From Bacilli bacterium (GTDB taxonomy: Bacteria; Bacillota_I; Bacilli_A; RF39; UBA660), in the NCBI GenBank assembly GCA_017441845.1, contig JAFRVB010000001.1, positions 1 through 62,477 on the forward strand: a stretch of DNA of 62,477 nucleotides, in the 5' to 3' direction. The position numbers were made by a program, and so were the translations under genes. The notes beneath the pieces are model-generated. The model ran no database searches and was not told the DNA's origin. It saw nothing but the letters and a program-made list of their open reading frames with translations. Shown here in pieces: positions 9,967-19,024 of this stretch (the first letter of the stretch is position 1; every line of letters begins with the position of its first letter).

Positions 9967-10260
9967 TTAAAACAACCCTGGAATATTGTTATATTTAGCC
10001 ATTTTCTTTTCAGTAGTTTCATCAACTTTATTATTAGCATCATTAACAGCTACCATAATCATATCTTGTAGCATTTCAATATCATCTTTTTCTAAAGATT
10101 CAGCATCAATTTTAACATCAACTACTTTTTTTGTACCTAATACTGTAACTTTTACTAATGAACTTTCACCAGTAAATTCAGTATTATCAATTTCTCCTTT
10201 GATTTTCATCATGTCTTTTTGCATATTTTGTGCTTGTTTTAACATAGCTTGCATATTCAT
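9967..10260 (-). CDS. YbaB/EbfC family nucleoid-associated protein
   Basis: A small dimeric DNA-binding protein (97 residues) with the family's opening MNMQAMLKQAQNMQKDM and the conserved middle region that ends in a lysine-rich helix near the C-terminus. It lies between dnaX and recR, its usual place, 12 bp after dnaX, with an AAGGAG ribosome site. The exact role is not settled for the family; nucleoid organisation near recombination and clamp-loader genes is the usual proposal. Confidence 0.95.
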   Translation of the reverse strand: MNMQAMLKQAQNMQKDMMKIKGEIDNTEFTGESSLVKVTVLGTKKVVDVKIDAESLEKDDIEMLQDMIMVAVNDANNKVDETTEKKMAKYNNIPGLF

Positions 10261-10272
10261 AATATCAACTCC

Positions 10273-11994
10273 TTATACATTTTCTACTATTTCACCAAAT
10301 AACTCATTGGCACTACTCATCATTATATCATCATTTTTTACTTCTTCATAGATAGGTTCTGGCTCATCCTGATAAGTAAAAAACTCTTCCACATTCTTAT
10401 TTTTAACACATTCTACATACTTAGAAGAAACCTCTTTCCATTTACTAGAACTAATCAAACATAGTTTCTTCTTAGATTTAGTATATTTATTATAAATCTT
10501 ACTAACATTATCTAAATCAGATAAATTACGATACATAATAGATTCTAAATCATAGGATAATACAACAATTTCAGGACTAACACACATAATATTACCATCC
10601 AATAAATTATTAATAATTGGTCCATCAGAACTAAAACTATTATTTCTTAATTCATTTAACAGATTAATTTCTTCATTCTTTAGAGTTCTATTTCCATTAA
10701 CTAAAGCATTATTTAGTCTAACACTCATAATTTCATCTATATTAACTATTTCTTTTTCCACAACTTGTTTTTTAGTTTTTACTTTTTTCTCTGTCTTTTC
10801 TTCTTTCTCTTCTTCTTTGTTTAATTTATTTGTAGAGAAAGGATCAATAACTTTAGCTGTACTTTCTTCAACTTCGATAACCTCTTCTTTTTTCTCAACA
10901 GGTTTTTCCTCTTTCTTTTTAACTTCTTTCTTAACTTCTACTTTTTCAGTATTAGCATATATATTATCATTAACAAACTTAATAAATAATGTCTCTATAT
11001 ACATAAAAGGATTCTCACTCTTTTTAACATCTAATATATTTTTATTAAAGAATAAATTAAAGTTTAAATATAAATTAACATCATATTTTAATTGTTTGTT
11101 TTTAGTATAATATTCAATAATATTCTCACGATATAACTTTAATAATTGATTTATAAAATTAATTAAATTAATACCCATACCATTTAATTCAGTTAATTTA
11201 GAAATCAATTCATTAATATTTCCCAAAAATAATAAATCAGTAAATTCTTCTAAATCTTTCTTAGTAACAAATCCATTTAAAGCAATATATTTATCATAAG
11301 TAATATCATCATTACAATAAGATCTTAATTGATCTAAAAGACTTAGTGAATCACGTAATCCTCCATCAGAAACATAAGCTATATCTTCTAAAGTATCTTT
11401 ATCTATCTTTATTTTTTCTTTCTTACATATATTTTTCAATCTATCCACTATTTCAGACATTTCAATACGTTTAAAGTTAAAATTTTGGCATCTCGAACTA
11501 ATTGTAGGTGGTACTTTTTGAGGATCTGTTGTTGCGAGAATAAAGACTATATGCTCTGGAGGTTCTTCCAAAGTTTTTAATAAAGCATTAAAAGCACCAG
11601 TAGATAACATATGAACTTCATCGATAATATATACTTTATATTTCAAACTAGCAGGTACTAAATTAGAGTTATCTATGATCTTTCTAATCTCATCTACACC
11701 GTTATTACTAGCAGCATCAATCTCAATAATATCAACACATTCATCACCAAAAGAATTAAGACAATTAGCACATTTACCACATGCTTCTCCATCTTTATTT
11801 TCAAGACAATTTATATTTCTTGCGAATATTTTAGAGACGCTTGTTTTACCTGTTCCACGTGGACCAAAAAACAAATACGCATGTCCAAAAGAACCATTAA
11901 TAATTGAATTTTTTAAAGTCTCAACTATCGAATCTTGTCCTACAACATCATCAAAACTAATTGGTCGATATTTTCTATATAATGATTGATACAT
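10273..11994 (-). CDS. dnaX: DNA polymerase III subunit gamma/tau
   Basis: Clamp-loader ATPase. Walker A FGPRGTGKTS near residue 43, a zinc module of cysteines around 57-73, Walker B with IIDEVHML near 120, LLKTLEEPP near 137 and an SRC arginine-finger motif follow in order. After about residue 350 there is a lysine/glutamate-rich linker, then a tau-like tail. The ATG at 11994 has an AGAGGTG ribosome site; the frame extends six codons upstream. It heads the long minus-strand operon. A parS-like 16-mer sits inside the Walker A codons (11851-11866). Confidence 0.97.
   Translation of the reverse strand: MYQSLYRKYRPISFDDVVGQDSIVETLKNSIINGSFGHAYLFFGPRGTGKTSVSKIFARNINCLENKDGEACGKCANCLNSFGDECVDIIEIDAASNNGVDEIRKIIDNSNLVPASLKYKVYIIDEVHMLSTGAFNALLKTLEEPPEHIVFILATTDPQKVPPTISSRCQNFNFKRIEMSEIVDRLKNICKKEKIKIDKDTLEDIAYVSDGGLRDSLSLLDQLRSYCNDDITYDKYIALNGFVTKKDLEEFTDLLFLGNINELISKLTELNGMGINLINFINQLLKLYRENIIEYYTKNKQLKYDVNLYLNFNLFFNKNILDVKKSENPFMYIETLFIKFVNDNIYANTEKVEVKKEVKKKEEKPVEKKEEVIEVEESTAKVIDPFSTNKLNKEEEKEEKTEKKVKTKKQVVEKEIVNIDEIMSVRLNNALVNGNRTLKNEEINLLNELRNNSFSSDGPIINNLLDGNIMCVSPEIVVLSYDLESIMYRNLSDLDNVSKIYNKYTKSKKKLCLISSSKWKEVSSKYVECVKNKNVEEFFTYQDEPEPIYEEVKNDDIMMSSANELFGEIVENV
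11851..11866. promoter_or_regulatory. Candidate fourth parS site inside dnaX
   Basis: TGTTCCACGTGGACCA matches the palindromic parS version TGTTCCACGTGGAACA at 15 of 16 positions. It overlaps the codons for the Pro-Arg-Gly-Thr part of the dnaX Walker A loop. One of these uses CGT for arginine, although AGA is the usual arginine codon in the genes around it. Confidence 0.45.
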
Positions 11995-12011
11995 AAACAC
12001 ACCTCTAATCA

Positions 12012-12023
12012 CTATATATTATA
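12012..12023 (-). promoter_or_regulatory. Extended -10 promoter for the dnaX operon
   Basis: On the minus strand a perfect TATAAT (12023-12018) is preceded by TG one base earlier (TGTTATAAT), an extended -10. It lies about 25 bases before the dnaX start, just after the tadA terminator. The -35 region would overlap the terminator and is poor. Confidence 0.6.
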
Positions 12024-12025
12024 AC

Positions 12026-12057
12026 ATAAATAAAGAGAAGATTAATCAAATCTTCTC
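12026..12057 (-). terminator. tadA terminator
   Basis: A 9-bp perfect stem (GAGAAGATT/AATCTTCTC), 5-base loop and a T-rich tail on the minus strand, overlapping the last tadA codons. Confidence 0.8.
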
Positions 12058-12488
12058 AATTTAAAAAACTTTTTTAATAAATTTCCACAACGTGTTTTAT
12101 CAATATTAAAATCTATATTAACTTCACTATTATTATCAGTAGTAGAAAGTATATTTTTAATTAATTTATCATCATAAGTATCATTACTTATACCACAATA
12201 AATATTATGAATTCTAGCTTGTTTTATCGCACTAGCACACATAGGACAAGGAGATAAAGTAATATAAATATCACATTCATCTAAGCGCCAATTATTAAGT
12301 TTAGATGACGCTTCTTTGATAGCTAAAACTTCTGCATGGTCTATAGCACAATTATTATTTTCTTTTAAATTATGTGTTTTAGCTAATATTTCATCTTTTT
12401 TAACTATTACACAACCCACAGGTATTTCACCTATTTCATATGCTTTTAATGCTTCTTCGTACGCAATATCCATATATTTCATATTCAT
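12042..12488 (-). CDS. tadA: tRNA-specific adenosine deaminase TadA
   Basis: Converts adenosine-34 of tRNA-Arg(ACG) to inosine. The zinc/catalytic motifs are complete: HAEVLAI (His and catalytic Glu) near residue 53 and PCPMCASAI near 83. Length 148 fits the family. I use the ATG at 12488, which has GGAG seven bases upstream. The frame is open another 20 codons, but those overlap the SRP RNA gene and would encode unrelated residues. The pairing of tadA with the small SRP RNA gene upstream is common in Bacilli. Confidence 0.95.
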   Translation of the reverse strand: MNMKYMDIAYEEALKAYEIGEIPVGCVIVKKDEILAKTHNLKENNNCAIDHAEVLAIKEASSKLNNWRLDECDIYITLSPCPMCASAIKQARIHNIYCGISNDTYDDKLIKNILSTTDNNSEVNIDFNIDKTRCGNLLKKFFKLRRFD

Positions 12489-12509
12489 AGTATCACTCCA
12501 AAATAAAAG

Positions 12510-12580
12510 TGCACATGAAGGTAAATCCTTAAGGCTGCTGGCTTCCACCCCTGACCTGGTTCAAACTCCTTCATTGCACG
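12510..12580 (-). ncRNA. ffs: Small signal recognition particle RNA (4.5S-like)
   Basis: The minus-strand transcript carries the SRP domain IV core: CCAGGTCAGG, then GGAAGC and AGCAGCC, which bind Ffh. The ends pair in a long helix (GTGCAATGAAGG with CCTTCATGTGCAC). At about 70 nt it is the short bacterial form without an Alu domain. It lies directly before tadA, with a strong promoter upstream. Confidence 0.93.
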
Positions 12581-12586
12581 TCATTA

Positions 12587-12614
12587 TTATAATATATATT
12601 TATTATATTTCAAA
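12587..12614 (-). promoter_or_regulatory. SRP RNA promoter
   Basis: On the minus strand TTGAAA and TATAAT are separated by 16 bp, with the predicted start a few bases before the SRP RNA 5' end near 12580. Confidence 0.8.
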
Positions 12615-12625
12615 CTTTTTATTAA

Positions 12626-12641
12626 TGTTCCACGTGGAACA
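12626..12641. promoter_or_regulatory. parS: parS site 1 (ParB-binding centromere)
   Basis: TGTTCCACGTGGAACA is a perfect 16-bp palindrome matching the ParB/Spo0J parS consensus TGTTNCACGTGAAACA except at one position. ParA and ParB are encoded at 41515-43180. Confidence 0.88.
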
Positions 12642-12677
12642 TATATCATTTTTATTTCCCAAAAACACTTAAATTTT

Positions 12678-12691
12678 ATTTCCTGGGAAAT
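12678..12691. promoter_or_regulatory. Noc-binding site (NBS-like)
   Basis: ATTTCCTGGGAAAT differs at one central base from the Bacillus Noc-binding palindrome ATTTCCCGGGAAAT. It lies between parS sites 1 and 2. Left half-sites (ATTTCCC followed by AAAAA) occur near 12654 and 12769. A Noc-like protein is encoded at 40116-41426. Confidence 0.7.
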
Positions 12692-12743
12692 AATTTATAT
12701 ATGAAATCATTGAAATATATAGATTTTAATATTTATAATCTAA

Positions 12744-12759
12744 TGTTTCACGTGGAACA
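12744..12759. promoter_or_regulatory. parS: parS site 2
   Basis: TGTTTCACGTGGAACA matches the parS consensus with one difference. It is 118 bp from site 1 and 59 bp from site 3, measured start to start. Confidence 0.9.
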
Positions 12760-12802
12760 TATAATTTTTATTTCCCAAAAATAACATAGTTCGTTTTATC
12801 AG

Positions 12803-12818
12803 TGTTTCACGTGAAACA
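12803..12818. promoter_or_regulatory. parS: parS site 3
   Basis: TGTTTCACGTGAAACA is an exact, fully palindromic parS. It abuts the gyrA terminator. Confidence 0.95.
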
Positions 12819-12819
12819 T

Positions 12820-12846
12820 AAAAAAAAGAAGATTAATTATCTTCTT
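12820..12846 (-). terminator. gyrBA terminator
   Basis: Stem AGAAGAT/ATCTTCT with an AATTA loop and a run of eight T on the minus strand. The stem includes the gyrA stop codon. Confidence 0.85.
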
Positions 12847-15271
12847 TTTCTTCTTCCATAACTTCGTCACTTACAATAGCAACTGTACTAACTTTTTGTT
12901 CATCTTTAAGATTGATTAATCTAGTCCCTTGAGTATTTCTCTTTAATACAGATATTTGATCTAAAGGCATCTTGATAATAATTCCACTATCAGTCACAAC
13001 AACCAAGCTGGAATTATCTGATTCATCAACCTTTCTAATTTTAACTAAATTACCATTCTTTTCAGTTACATTAAGAGCTTTAACACCTTTACTACCTCTG
13101 TGAGTTAATCTATATTCACTGATAGGTGTCATCTTACCATAACCTTTTTCAGTAACAATTAAGATTTTATCATCAGAATTCAAGATATCTGAACTAACAA
13201 CTTCAGCTCCACCTAAATCGATACCTTTAACTCCAGAAGAATTTCTACCCATAGATCTAACTTCGTTTTCATCAAATCTAACCATTCTTCCGTTAGAAGC
13301 ACCAATTAAGATTTCATTCTTTCCACAAGATGCTTTTACAGAAATAAGTTCATCATCATCTTTAAGAGCAATAGCAATCTTACCACTCTTTCTAATGTTT
13401 TCAAATTGTGATAAGTCAGTACGTTTAATTAAACCATTCTTAGTAACAAATACTAGGTGAGTTGCCTCAGTATCTTTATTACCACTTAATATAGAACGTA
13501 TGTTTTCATCTTTCTCTAATGGTAATAAATTAACTATTGGTAAACCTTTAGATTGTCTACTATATTCAGGAACTTCATACCCTTTAATTCTATAGACTTT
13601 ACCTTTATTACTAAAGAATAATAAGTAATCATGTGAATCAAGATTTAGCATATGTTCTACAAAATCTTCTTCGTTTGTAGCCATACCTTTAACTCCAACT
13701 CCACCTCTGTTTTGAGTACGATATGTATCATTATTTAATCTCTTAATATAACCTTTATTAGTTAATGTAACGATAATATCATCATTTGGAATTAATGATT
13801 CATCATCAATAAATTCAATAGCTGTCATATCGATATGTGTTCTTCTTTCGTCACCATATCTTTCTTTAATTTCAAGTAATTCTTCTTTAATTACTCCTAA
13901 AACTTTCTCATCACTAGATAAGATATCTTTTAGATAAGCAATAGTTTCTTCTAATTCTTTTAGTTCATTTTCAATCTTTTCTCTTTCTAAACCTGTTAAT
14001 CTACGTAATTTCATCTCTAAAATTGCATTAGATTGAATCTCAGTAAGAGAAAATTTCTTCATTAGTCCATCTCTAGCTTCTTCATCAGATTTAGCAGCTC
14101 TAATTAATTTAACTACCTCATCGATATTATCTAAAGCTATTTTTAAACCTTCTAATATATGAACTCTCTTTTCAGCAACATCTAAATCATATTTAGTTCT
14201 TCTGATAATTACTTCTTTTTGGAAATCTATATATTTAGCAATTATATCTTTTAAACCCAATGTTTTAGGTACTCCTTGATCTAACATTAAGAATATAATT
14301 CCATAAGATGTTTGGAAAGAAGTATGTTTATATAACTTATTTAATACAACTTGGGCATTAGCGTCTTTCTTTAAAGTAATAGTAATCTTAATACCATTCT
14401 TCAAATCAGTATGATAATCACTAATACCTTCAATTGTCTTATTATTAACAAGTTCTGCTACTTTATTTTTTAAATCCATTGAATTAACACCATATGGTAT
14501 CTCATCAATAATAATTACTTGATGTCCTTTTTCTTCTTCAATAGTAGCTTTACTTCTAATAGTAATAGATCCACGTCCTGTTTCATACGCTCTTTTTATT
14601 CCACTATTTCCTAGGATAATACCTCCTGTAGGAAAATCTGGTCCTTTAATATGTTGCATCAAATCCATTAATTCAATATCTTGATTATCAATATAAGCAA
14701 CACAACCATCAATAACTTCAGACAAGTTATGAGGTGGAATATTAGTAGCCATACCAACAGCTATACCAGTAGTTCCATTAACTAAAATATTAGGAAATCT
14801 TGAAGGTAATACAATTGGTTCCCTTTCACTTTCATCAAAGTTAGGAGCAAAATCAACGGTATTTTTATTTATATTTCTAAGTAATTCCAATGATATTTTA
14901 GATAATCTTGACTCAGTATAACGCATAGCTGCAGCACCGTAACCTTCAATATTACCAAAGTTACCATGTCCATCAACAAGCATATATCTATATGAGAAAT
15001 CTTGTGCCATTCTAACCATAGCTTCATAGATTGATGAATCTCCATGTGGGTGATATTTACCCATAACGTCTCCGACAATTCTTGCACTCTTCTTATGAGG
15101 CTTGTCAGGAGTGTATCCAGACTCATACATTGAATATAAAATTCTTCTATGAACAGGTTTTAAACCATCTCTTAAATCAGGTAAAGCACGAGAAACAATA
15201 ACACTCATTGAATACTCTAAAAATGAATCTTTTACCTCTTTAACTATATTATTTGATTCTAATCTATCCAT
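12833..15271 (-). CDS. gyrA: DNA gyrase subunit A
   Basis: Cuts and rejoins DNA during negative supercoiling as part of the GyrA2GyrB2 complex. The catalytic tyrosine motif AMRYTESRL is near residue 120; the quinolone-region sequence [16 protein letters not shown] is near 70-85. The GyrA box [10 protein letters not shown] (about 525) and the beta-pinwheel repeats of the C-terminal domain identify it as gyrase rather than topoisomerase IV. 812 residues. An AGGAGTTGAT ribosome site precedes it; it is 11 bp after gyrB. Confidence 0.98.
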   Translation of the reverse strand: MDRLESNNIVKEVKDSFLEYSMSVIVSRALPDLRDGLKPVHRRILYSMYESGYTPDKPHKKSARIVGDVMGKYHPHGDSSIYEAMVRMAQDFSYRYMLVDGHGNFGNIEGYGAAAMRYTESRLSKISLELLRNINKNTVDFAPNFDESEREPIVLPSRFPNILVNGTTGIAVGMATNIPPHNLSEVIDGCVAYIDNQDIELMDLMQHIKGPDFPTGGIILGNSGIKRAYETGRGSITIRSKATIEEEKGHQVIIIDEIPYGVNSMDLKNKVAELVNNKTIEGISDYHTDLKNGIKITITLKKDANAQVVLNKLYKHTSFQTSYGIIFLMLDQGVPKTLGLKDIIAKYIDFQKEVIIRRTKYDLDVAEKRVHILEGLKIALDNIDEVVKLIRAAKSDEEARDGLMKKFSLTEIQSNAILEMKLRRLTGLEREKIENELKELEETIAYLKDILSSDEKVLGVIKEELLEIKERYGDERRTHIDMTAIEFIDDESLIPNDDIIVTLTNKGYIKRLNNDTYRTQNRGGVGVKGMATNEEDFVEHMLNLDSHDYLLFFSNKGKVYRIKGYEVPEYSRQSKGLPIVNLLPLEKDENIRSILSGNKDTEATHLVFVTKNGLIKRTDLSQFENIRKSGKIAIALKDDDELISVKASCGKNEILIGASNGRMVRFDENEVRSMGRNSSGVKGIDLGGAEVVSSDILNSDDKILIVTEKGYGKMTPISEYRLTHRGSKGVKALNVTEKNGNLVKIRKVDESDNSSLVVVTDSGIIIKMPLDQISVLKRNTQGTRLINLKDEQKVSTVAIVSDEVMEEEKEDN

Positions 15272-15282
15272 ATTATCAACTC

Positions 15283-17211
15283 CTAGTAATCTAAATTAGT
15301 TGCAAATGTAGCATTCTCTTCAATAAATTCTCTTCTAGGACCAACCTCATCCCCCATTAGTTTAGAAAAGATTTCATCAGCTTCCATAGCATCTTCTAAT
15401 GTTATTTGTCTTAAAACTCTTTTATTAATATCCATAGTTGTTTCATTTAATTCTTCAGCATCCATTTCTCCTAAACCTTTCATACGCATAACATCATATT
15501 TAGTATTAGGATTTAAAGTAGCTAAATATTCATCTCTTTCTGCCTCATTTAAAACATATTTAATGGTTTTACCATGTTTAATAACAAATAATGGTGGTTG
15601 AGCAGCATATACATGTCCTGCTTCAACTATAGGTCTAAAGAATCTATAGAATAATGTTAGTAATAGTACTCTGATATGAGAACCATCAACATCAGCATCT
15701 GTCATTATAATAATTTTGTTATATCTTAATTTATTAATATCAAAATCATCATCTATTCCAGTACCAAAAGCAGTAATAATAGATCTAATTTCTTCATTAG
15801 ATAAAGCTCTATCTTTTCTAGCTTTTTCTACATTTAATATTTTTCCTCTTAATGGAAGAATAGCTTGAGTCATAGAATCCCTACCTTTTATAGCAGATCC
15901 TCCAGCTGAATCTCCCTCGACGATAAATATCTCTGAAATAGAAGCATCTTTACTTTTACAATCAGATAATTTACCAAAGAATTTAGTTACATCTAAATCT
16001 CCTTGTCTACGAGTTAATTCACGAGCTTTTTTAGCAGCTAATCTAGCTCTACCAGCAGTAATTGCTTTTTCCACAACAACTCTTGCTTCATTAGGATGTT
16101 CAAGTAAAAATCTCTCAAAACCATCACTAAATATCTTACTAGCTACAGCTCTAACTTCACTATTACCTAATTTTGTTTTAGTCTGACCTTCAAATTGAGG
16201 ATTAGGATGTTTACAAGAAATAATCATAGTAATACCTTCTTGTACATCTTCTCCTGATAATGATTGATCTTTATCTTTTAATAAATTATTATTTAATGCA
16301 TATTTATTAATTACTTGAGTTAAAGCTCTCTTAACTCCTTCTTCATGAGTTCCTCCTTCTGGAGTAATAATATTATTAACAAAAGAATAAACTCTAGGAT
16401 TAAAAGACTCATTATATTGTAGAGATACTTCAATAGAAATATCCTTTTCTTTTCCAGCTATATCAACTATTGTTTCATGAATAGGTTTCTCAGTTTTATT
16501 AAGCATTTCAACATATTCAGTTAATCCACCTTCATAACAATAACTAACTTTTTTATCAGCTACTCTATCATCATACAACGTTATTCTTAATCCTTTGTTT
16601 AAGAAAGCTAATTGTCTTAATCTCTTACTTAAAGTATCAAAATCAAAGACAATAGACTCAGTAAATATACCATCATCTGGTAAGAAAGTTACTGTAGTAC
16701 CTGTTCTATCTTTATCACAAGTATCTATTACTTTTAATTCATCCTCAGCATGTCCACCATTAGAATATCTTTGATAATAAACCTTACCATCACGATAAAC
16801 TTTAACCTCTAACCAATCAGATAAAGCATTAACTACTGAAGCTCCAACTCCGTGAAGTCCACCAGATACTTTGTATCCACCTCCACCGAATTTACCTCCA
16901 GCATGTAATACTGTATATACTGTTTCAACAGTGCTTTTACCTGTTTTTGGATGTATTTCAGTAGGTATACCTCTTCCATCATCTTTAACAGTAACACTGT
17001 TATCTTTATTAATAGTTACTTCTATATGAGAACAATATCCAGCTAATGCTTCATCTATCGCATTATCAACTATTTCCCATACTAAATGATGAAGTCCTGC
17101 AGCACTAGTAGTACCTATATACATACCAGGTCTTTTTCTAACAGCTTCTAAACCTTCTAATACTTGGATTGATGATGAATCATAATTATTAAGTACTTTT
17201 TCTTCATTCAT
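15283..17211 (-). CDS. gyrB: DNA gyrase subunit B
   Basis: ATPase subunit of gyrase. GHKL ATP-binding motifs [13 protein letters not shown] (near 45) and DDGRGIP (near 76), [15 protein letters not shown] (near 116), and the Toprim acidic motifs EGDSAGGSA (near 428) and DADVDGSHI (near 500) are all present, ending with the usual tail. 642 residues is normal. It lies 5 bp after recF; the recF-gyrB-gyrA order is conserved at Bacilli origins. Confidence 0.98.
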   Translation of the reverse strand: MNEEKVLNNYDSSSIQVLEGLEAVRKRPGMYIGTTSAAGLHHLVWEIVDNAIDEALAGYCSHIEVTINKDNSVTVKDDGRGIPTEIHPKTGKSTVETVYTVLHAGGKFGGGGYKVSGGLHGVGASVVNALSDWLEVKVYRDGKVYYQRYSNGGHAEDELKVIDTCDKDRTGTTVTFLPDDGIFTESIVFDFDTLSKRLRQLAFLNKGLRITLYDDRVADKKVSYCYEGGLTEYVEMLNKTEKPIHETIVDIAGKEKDISIEVSLQYNESFNPRVYSFVNNIITPEGGTHEEGVKRALTQVINKYALNNNLLKDKDQSLSGEDVQEGITMIISCKHPNPQFEGQTKTKLGNSEVRAVASKIFSDGFERFLLEHPNEARVVVEKAITAGRARLAAKKARELTRRQGDLDVTKFFGKLSDCKSKDASISEIFIVEGDSAGGSAIKGRDSMTQAILPLRGKILNVEKARKDRALSNEEIRSIITAFGTGIDDDFDINKLRYNKIIIMTDADVDGSHIRVLLLTLFYRFFRPIVEAGHVYAAQPPLFVIKHGKTIKYVLNEAERDEYLATLNPNTKYDVMRMKGLGEMDAEELNETTMDINKRVLRQITLEDAMEADEIFSKLMGDEVGPRREFIEENATFATNLDY

Positions 17212-17216
17212 AAATA

Positions 17217-18329
17217 TTACTTCCTTTCAACCGTTCCATTATTTACTTCAAATACAAAAGAATTATCTAAATATTTCTTATTAATATTCTTTAAATCAGT
17301 AGTAGTAATAATAGATTGTATATTTAAATTATTAATATATTTCAATATTTTATTTCTTTTCTTTAAATCAAACTCTGATAATATATCATCTAATAATAAT
17401 ATTGGATTGTAATTAGTATATTTCTTAAAAATACTAATCTCACTTAATTTAAATGCTAAAATAGCTAACTTTTGTTGTCCTTGTGATCCAAAATATTTTA
17501 AATCAATATCATCTAATATAATATTAAAATCATCTCTATGTGGACCAAACAAAGTCATACCATACTTTAATTCTTTATAATAATTATCATCAAAATTTTT
17601 CCTTAAATTATTAATTAAATACTCATCTTCATAAGATTCAAAACTAATATTAGGATTATATTTAATAGTAATATTACCTATACCACCTAATTCTTTAAAA
17701 TTATCATTAATAACTTCATTAATCTCATTAATAAAAGTATTTCTTAATTGATAAATAAGTATAGATTTTTCTATTAATTTATCAGTTAAAATATCTAAAT
17801 AATTTTTATCAGCTAATCCGTTATTAAATAATATTTTTAAATATTCATTTCTAGTTTTTAATATCTTATTAAATTCATTATAAGTATTTACATATTTATT
17901 AAATATCTGACATAATTCTATATTTAATAAATTTCTTCTAAAAACAGGTGATCCTTTTATTATTTCTAAATCATCAGGTATAAATACTATGACATTTAAA
18001 TTAGATAAATAATCAGAATTTCTATTAATTTTCTTATTATTAATAAATAATTCTTTTTTATCATCTTTTTGTCTATATTCTAATTTAGAAATTAATTTAT
18101 TTTTCTTAATAGTACCTTTAATACTACATCTAGATTTATTAAATTTAATAATATTAGGATTAACACCAACTCTATGAGATTTAGTAAGCGCTAAAATGAC
18201 TATAGATTCAAGTATATTAGTCTTACCTTGAGCGTTTTCTCCTACAAAAATATTCATATTTTCATTAAATTTAATATCCGTCTTATCATAATTTCTAAAA
18301 TTTAATAGACTTATTTTAGTAATTTTCAA
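17217..18329 (-). CDS. recF: DNA replication and repair protein RecF
   Basis: An SMC-like ATPase that acts with RecO/RecR to load RecA at gaps. Walker [13 protein letters not shown] is near residue 32, the signature motif SQGQQKLAI near 285 and Walker [12 protein letters not shown] near 320. Starts with TTG at 18329, preceded by GGTGG at six bases; no nearby ATG fits. Length 370. The S4-domain gene yaaA that usually lies between dnaN and recF is not here. Confidence 0.96.
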   Translation of the reverse strand: MKITKISLLNFRNYDKTDIKFNENMNIFVGENAQGKTNILESIVILALTKSHRVGVNPNIIKFNKSRCSIKGTIKKNKLISKLEYRQKDDKKELFINNKKINRNSDYLSNLNVIVFIPDDLEIIKGSPVFRRNLLNIELCQIFNKYVNTYNEFNKILKTRNEYLKILFNNGLADKNYLDILTDKLIEKSILIYQLRNTFINEINEVINDNFKELGGIGNITIKYNPNISFESYEDEYLINNLRKNFDDNYYKELKYGMTLFGPHRDDFNIILDDIDLKYFGSQGQQKLAILAFKLSEISIFKKYTNYNPILLLDDILSEFDLKKRNKILKYINNLNIQSIITTTDLKNINKKYLDNSFVFEVNNGTVERK

Positions 18330-18423
18330 AAATTACCACCAAAAACGTCCATATAATCACCTATTCCCCATCTATAGTATTCCTATACATGCAATACCAT
18401 TATATCATATTTTGACGCATAAA

Positions 18424-18457
18424 AAAACAAAAAGCAGTCAATTTGACTACTTTTTTA
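18424..18457 (-). terminator. comK terminator
   Basis: Stem AAAAAGTAGTCAA/TTGACTGCTTTTT (one G-T pair), followed by a T-rich tail on the minus strand. It begins at the comK stop codon. Confidence 0.75.
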
Positions 18458-18901
18458 CCCATTTAATCTTTTTCTGATAATAACATCTAATCTAGATGCT
18501 CTAGATAGTTGATTTTCAATACTTCTATAAGATGTAGGTACTATTATTTCTCTACCATTATCAAAGATTATTCTAGTATTATAAGTATCTATTTTTTCAA
18601 TACTTTTTACTCTTTTTAAGCTTATCCAAGCACAATCATCAGCAGTAGGGGATGTAGTAGGGAAGACTATAACATTATTATAATCTTCAATAATGATTGG
18701 AACTTTATATTCAGCACCTAATATCTTTTTAGCACTATCTTTTCTTCCTTTATAAGTACTACCAAAGTATTTACAAGATTCTTCCATTATTTTAAATGGA
18801 GTCTCTTCCACAATAAACCTTTCTTCATCTTCATATACTAAGCTATTTTGATCTTCATTAGGAATAATAGCTAAAGTACCTTGACTAATCTCATAATTCA
18901 T
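18455..18901 (-). CDS. comK: ComK-family competence transcription factor
   Basis: ComK is the master activator of DNA-uptake genes in Bacillus; it binds AT-boxes (AAAA-N5-TTTT) as a tetramer. The match is visible over most of the protein: CKYFGSTYKGRK at residues 43-54, FPTTSPTADDCAWISLKRVK at 80-99 and SYRSIENQLSRASRL near 124-138 each have a clear counterpart in B. subtilis ComK. Length 148 against 192; the extra C-terminal tail of Bacillus ComK is missing, so control by MecA/ClpCP may differ. It lies between dnaN and recF, where yaaA is usual. GAGGAGG ribosome site. Not certain: it may regulate something other than uptake in this lineage. Confidence 0.88.
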   Translation of the reverse strand: MNYEISQGTLAIIPNEDQNSLVYEDEERFIVEETPFKIMEESCKYFGSTYKGRKDSAKKILGAEYKVPIIIEDYNNVIVFPTTSPTADDCAWISLKRVKSIEKIDTYNTRIIFDNGREIIVPTSYRSIENQLSRASRLDVIIRKRLNG

Positions 18902-18906
18902 AATTT

Positions 18907-18928
18907 TACCTCCTCGAAAACCTCCGTT
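18907..18928 (-). promoter_or_regulatory. Hairpin in the comK leader overlapping the ribosome-binding region
   Basis: In the transcript, CUUGAAAAC and GUUUUCGAG can pair around a GGAG loop; the 3' arm runs into the GAGGAGG ribosome site of comK. The same stretch is close to a ComK AT-box (AAAA, 6 bases, TTTT instead of 5). Either RNA-level control or autoregulation is possible; both are inference. Confidence 0.4.
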
Positions 18929-18954
18929 TTCAAGAGCTAGATTAAATTATCCAA

Positions 18955-18984
18955 AGGTCGAAAAAAGTCGAAAAAGGTCGAATT
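18955..18984. repeat. Three GTCGAA repeats spaced exactly 10 bp, upstream of comK
   Basis: GTCGAA occurs at 18957, 18967 and 18977 (AGGTCGAAAA, AAGTCGAAAA, AGGTCGAATT). The array is about 55-85 bases before the comK start, near where a -35 region would be. Ten-bp spacing puts all copies on one face of the helix, as for a regulator-binding array. The core resembles the Spo0A box (TGTCGAA) but lacks its first T. Confidence 0.6.
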
Positions 18985-18994
18985 ATTAAAAAAA

Positions 18995-19024
18995 GTAAAA
19001 AAAAGAACATAATTAATATGTTCT
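18995..19024 (-). terminator. dnaN terminator
   Basis: Stem AGAACATA/TATGTTCT followed by eight T on the minus strand; the stem contains the last dnaN codons and its stop. It separates dnaA-dnaN from comK-recF-gyrBA. Confidence 0.85.

Noticed and set aside
10880..10900. Slippery A-run in dnaX that could make separate gamma and tau products
   Set aside because: The six-A run is read as AAA AAA in the zero frame, not in the A AAA AAG phase needed for -1 shifting, and no downstream stem is evident.
12042..12548. Longer TadA starting at 12548
   Set aside because: The extra 20 codons overlap the SRP RNA gene and encode non-homologous residues; ATG at 12488 has a proper ribosome site.
14869..15126. 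Minus-strand frame of 85 codons inside gyrA
   Set aside because: A shadow frame of a strongly conserved gene with no ribosome site or homology.
18955..18984. CRISPR-like or toxin-antitoxin iteron array
   Set aside because: Only three 10-bp units with no spacers; a regulator-binding array is simpler.
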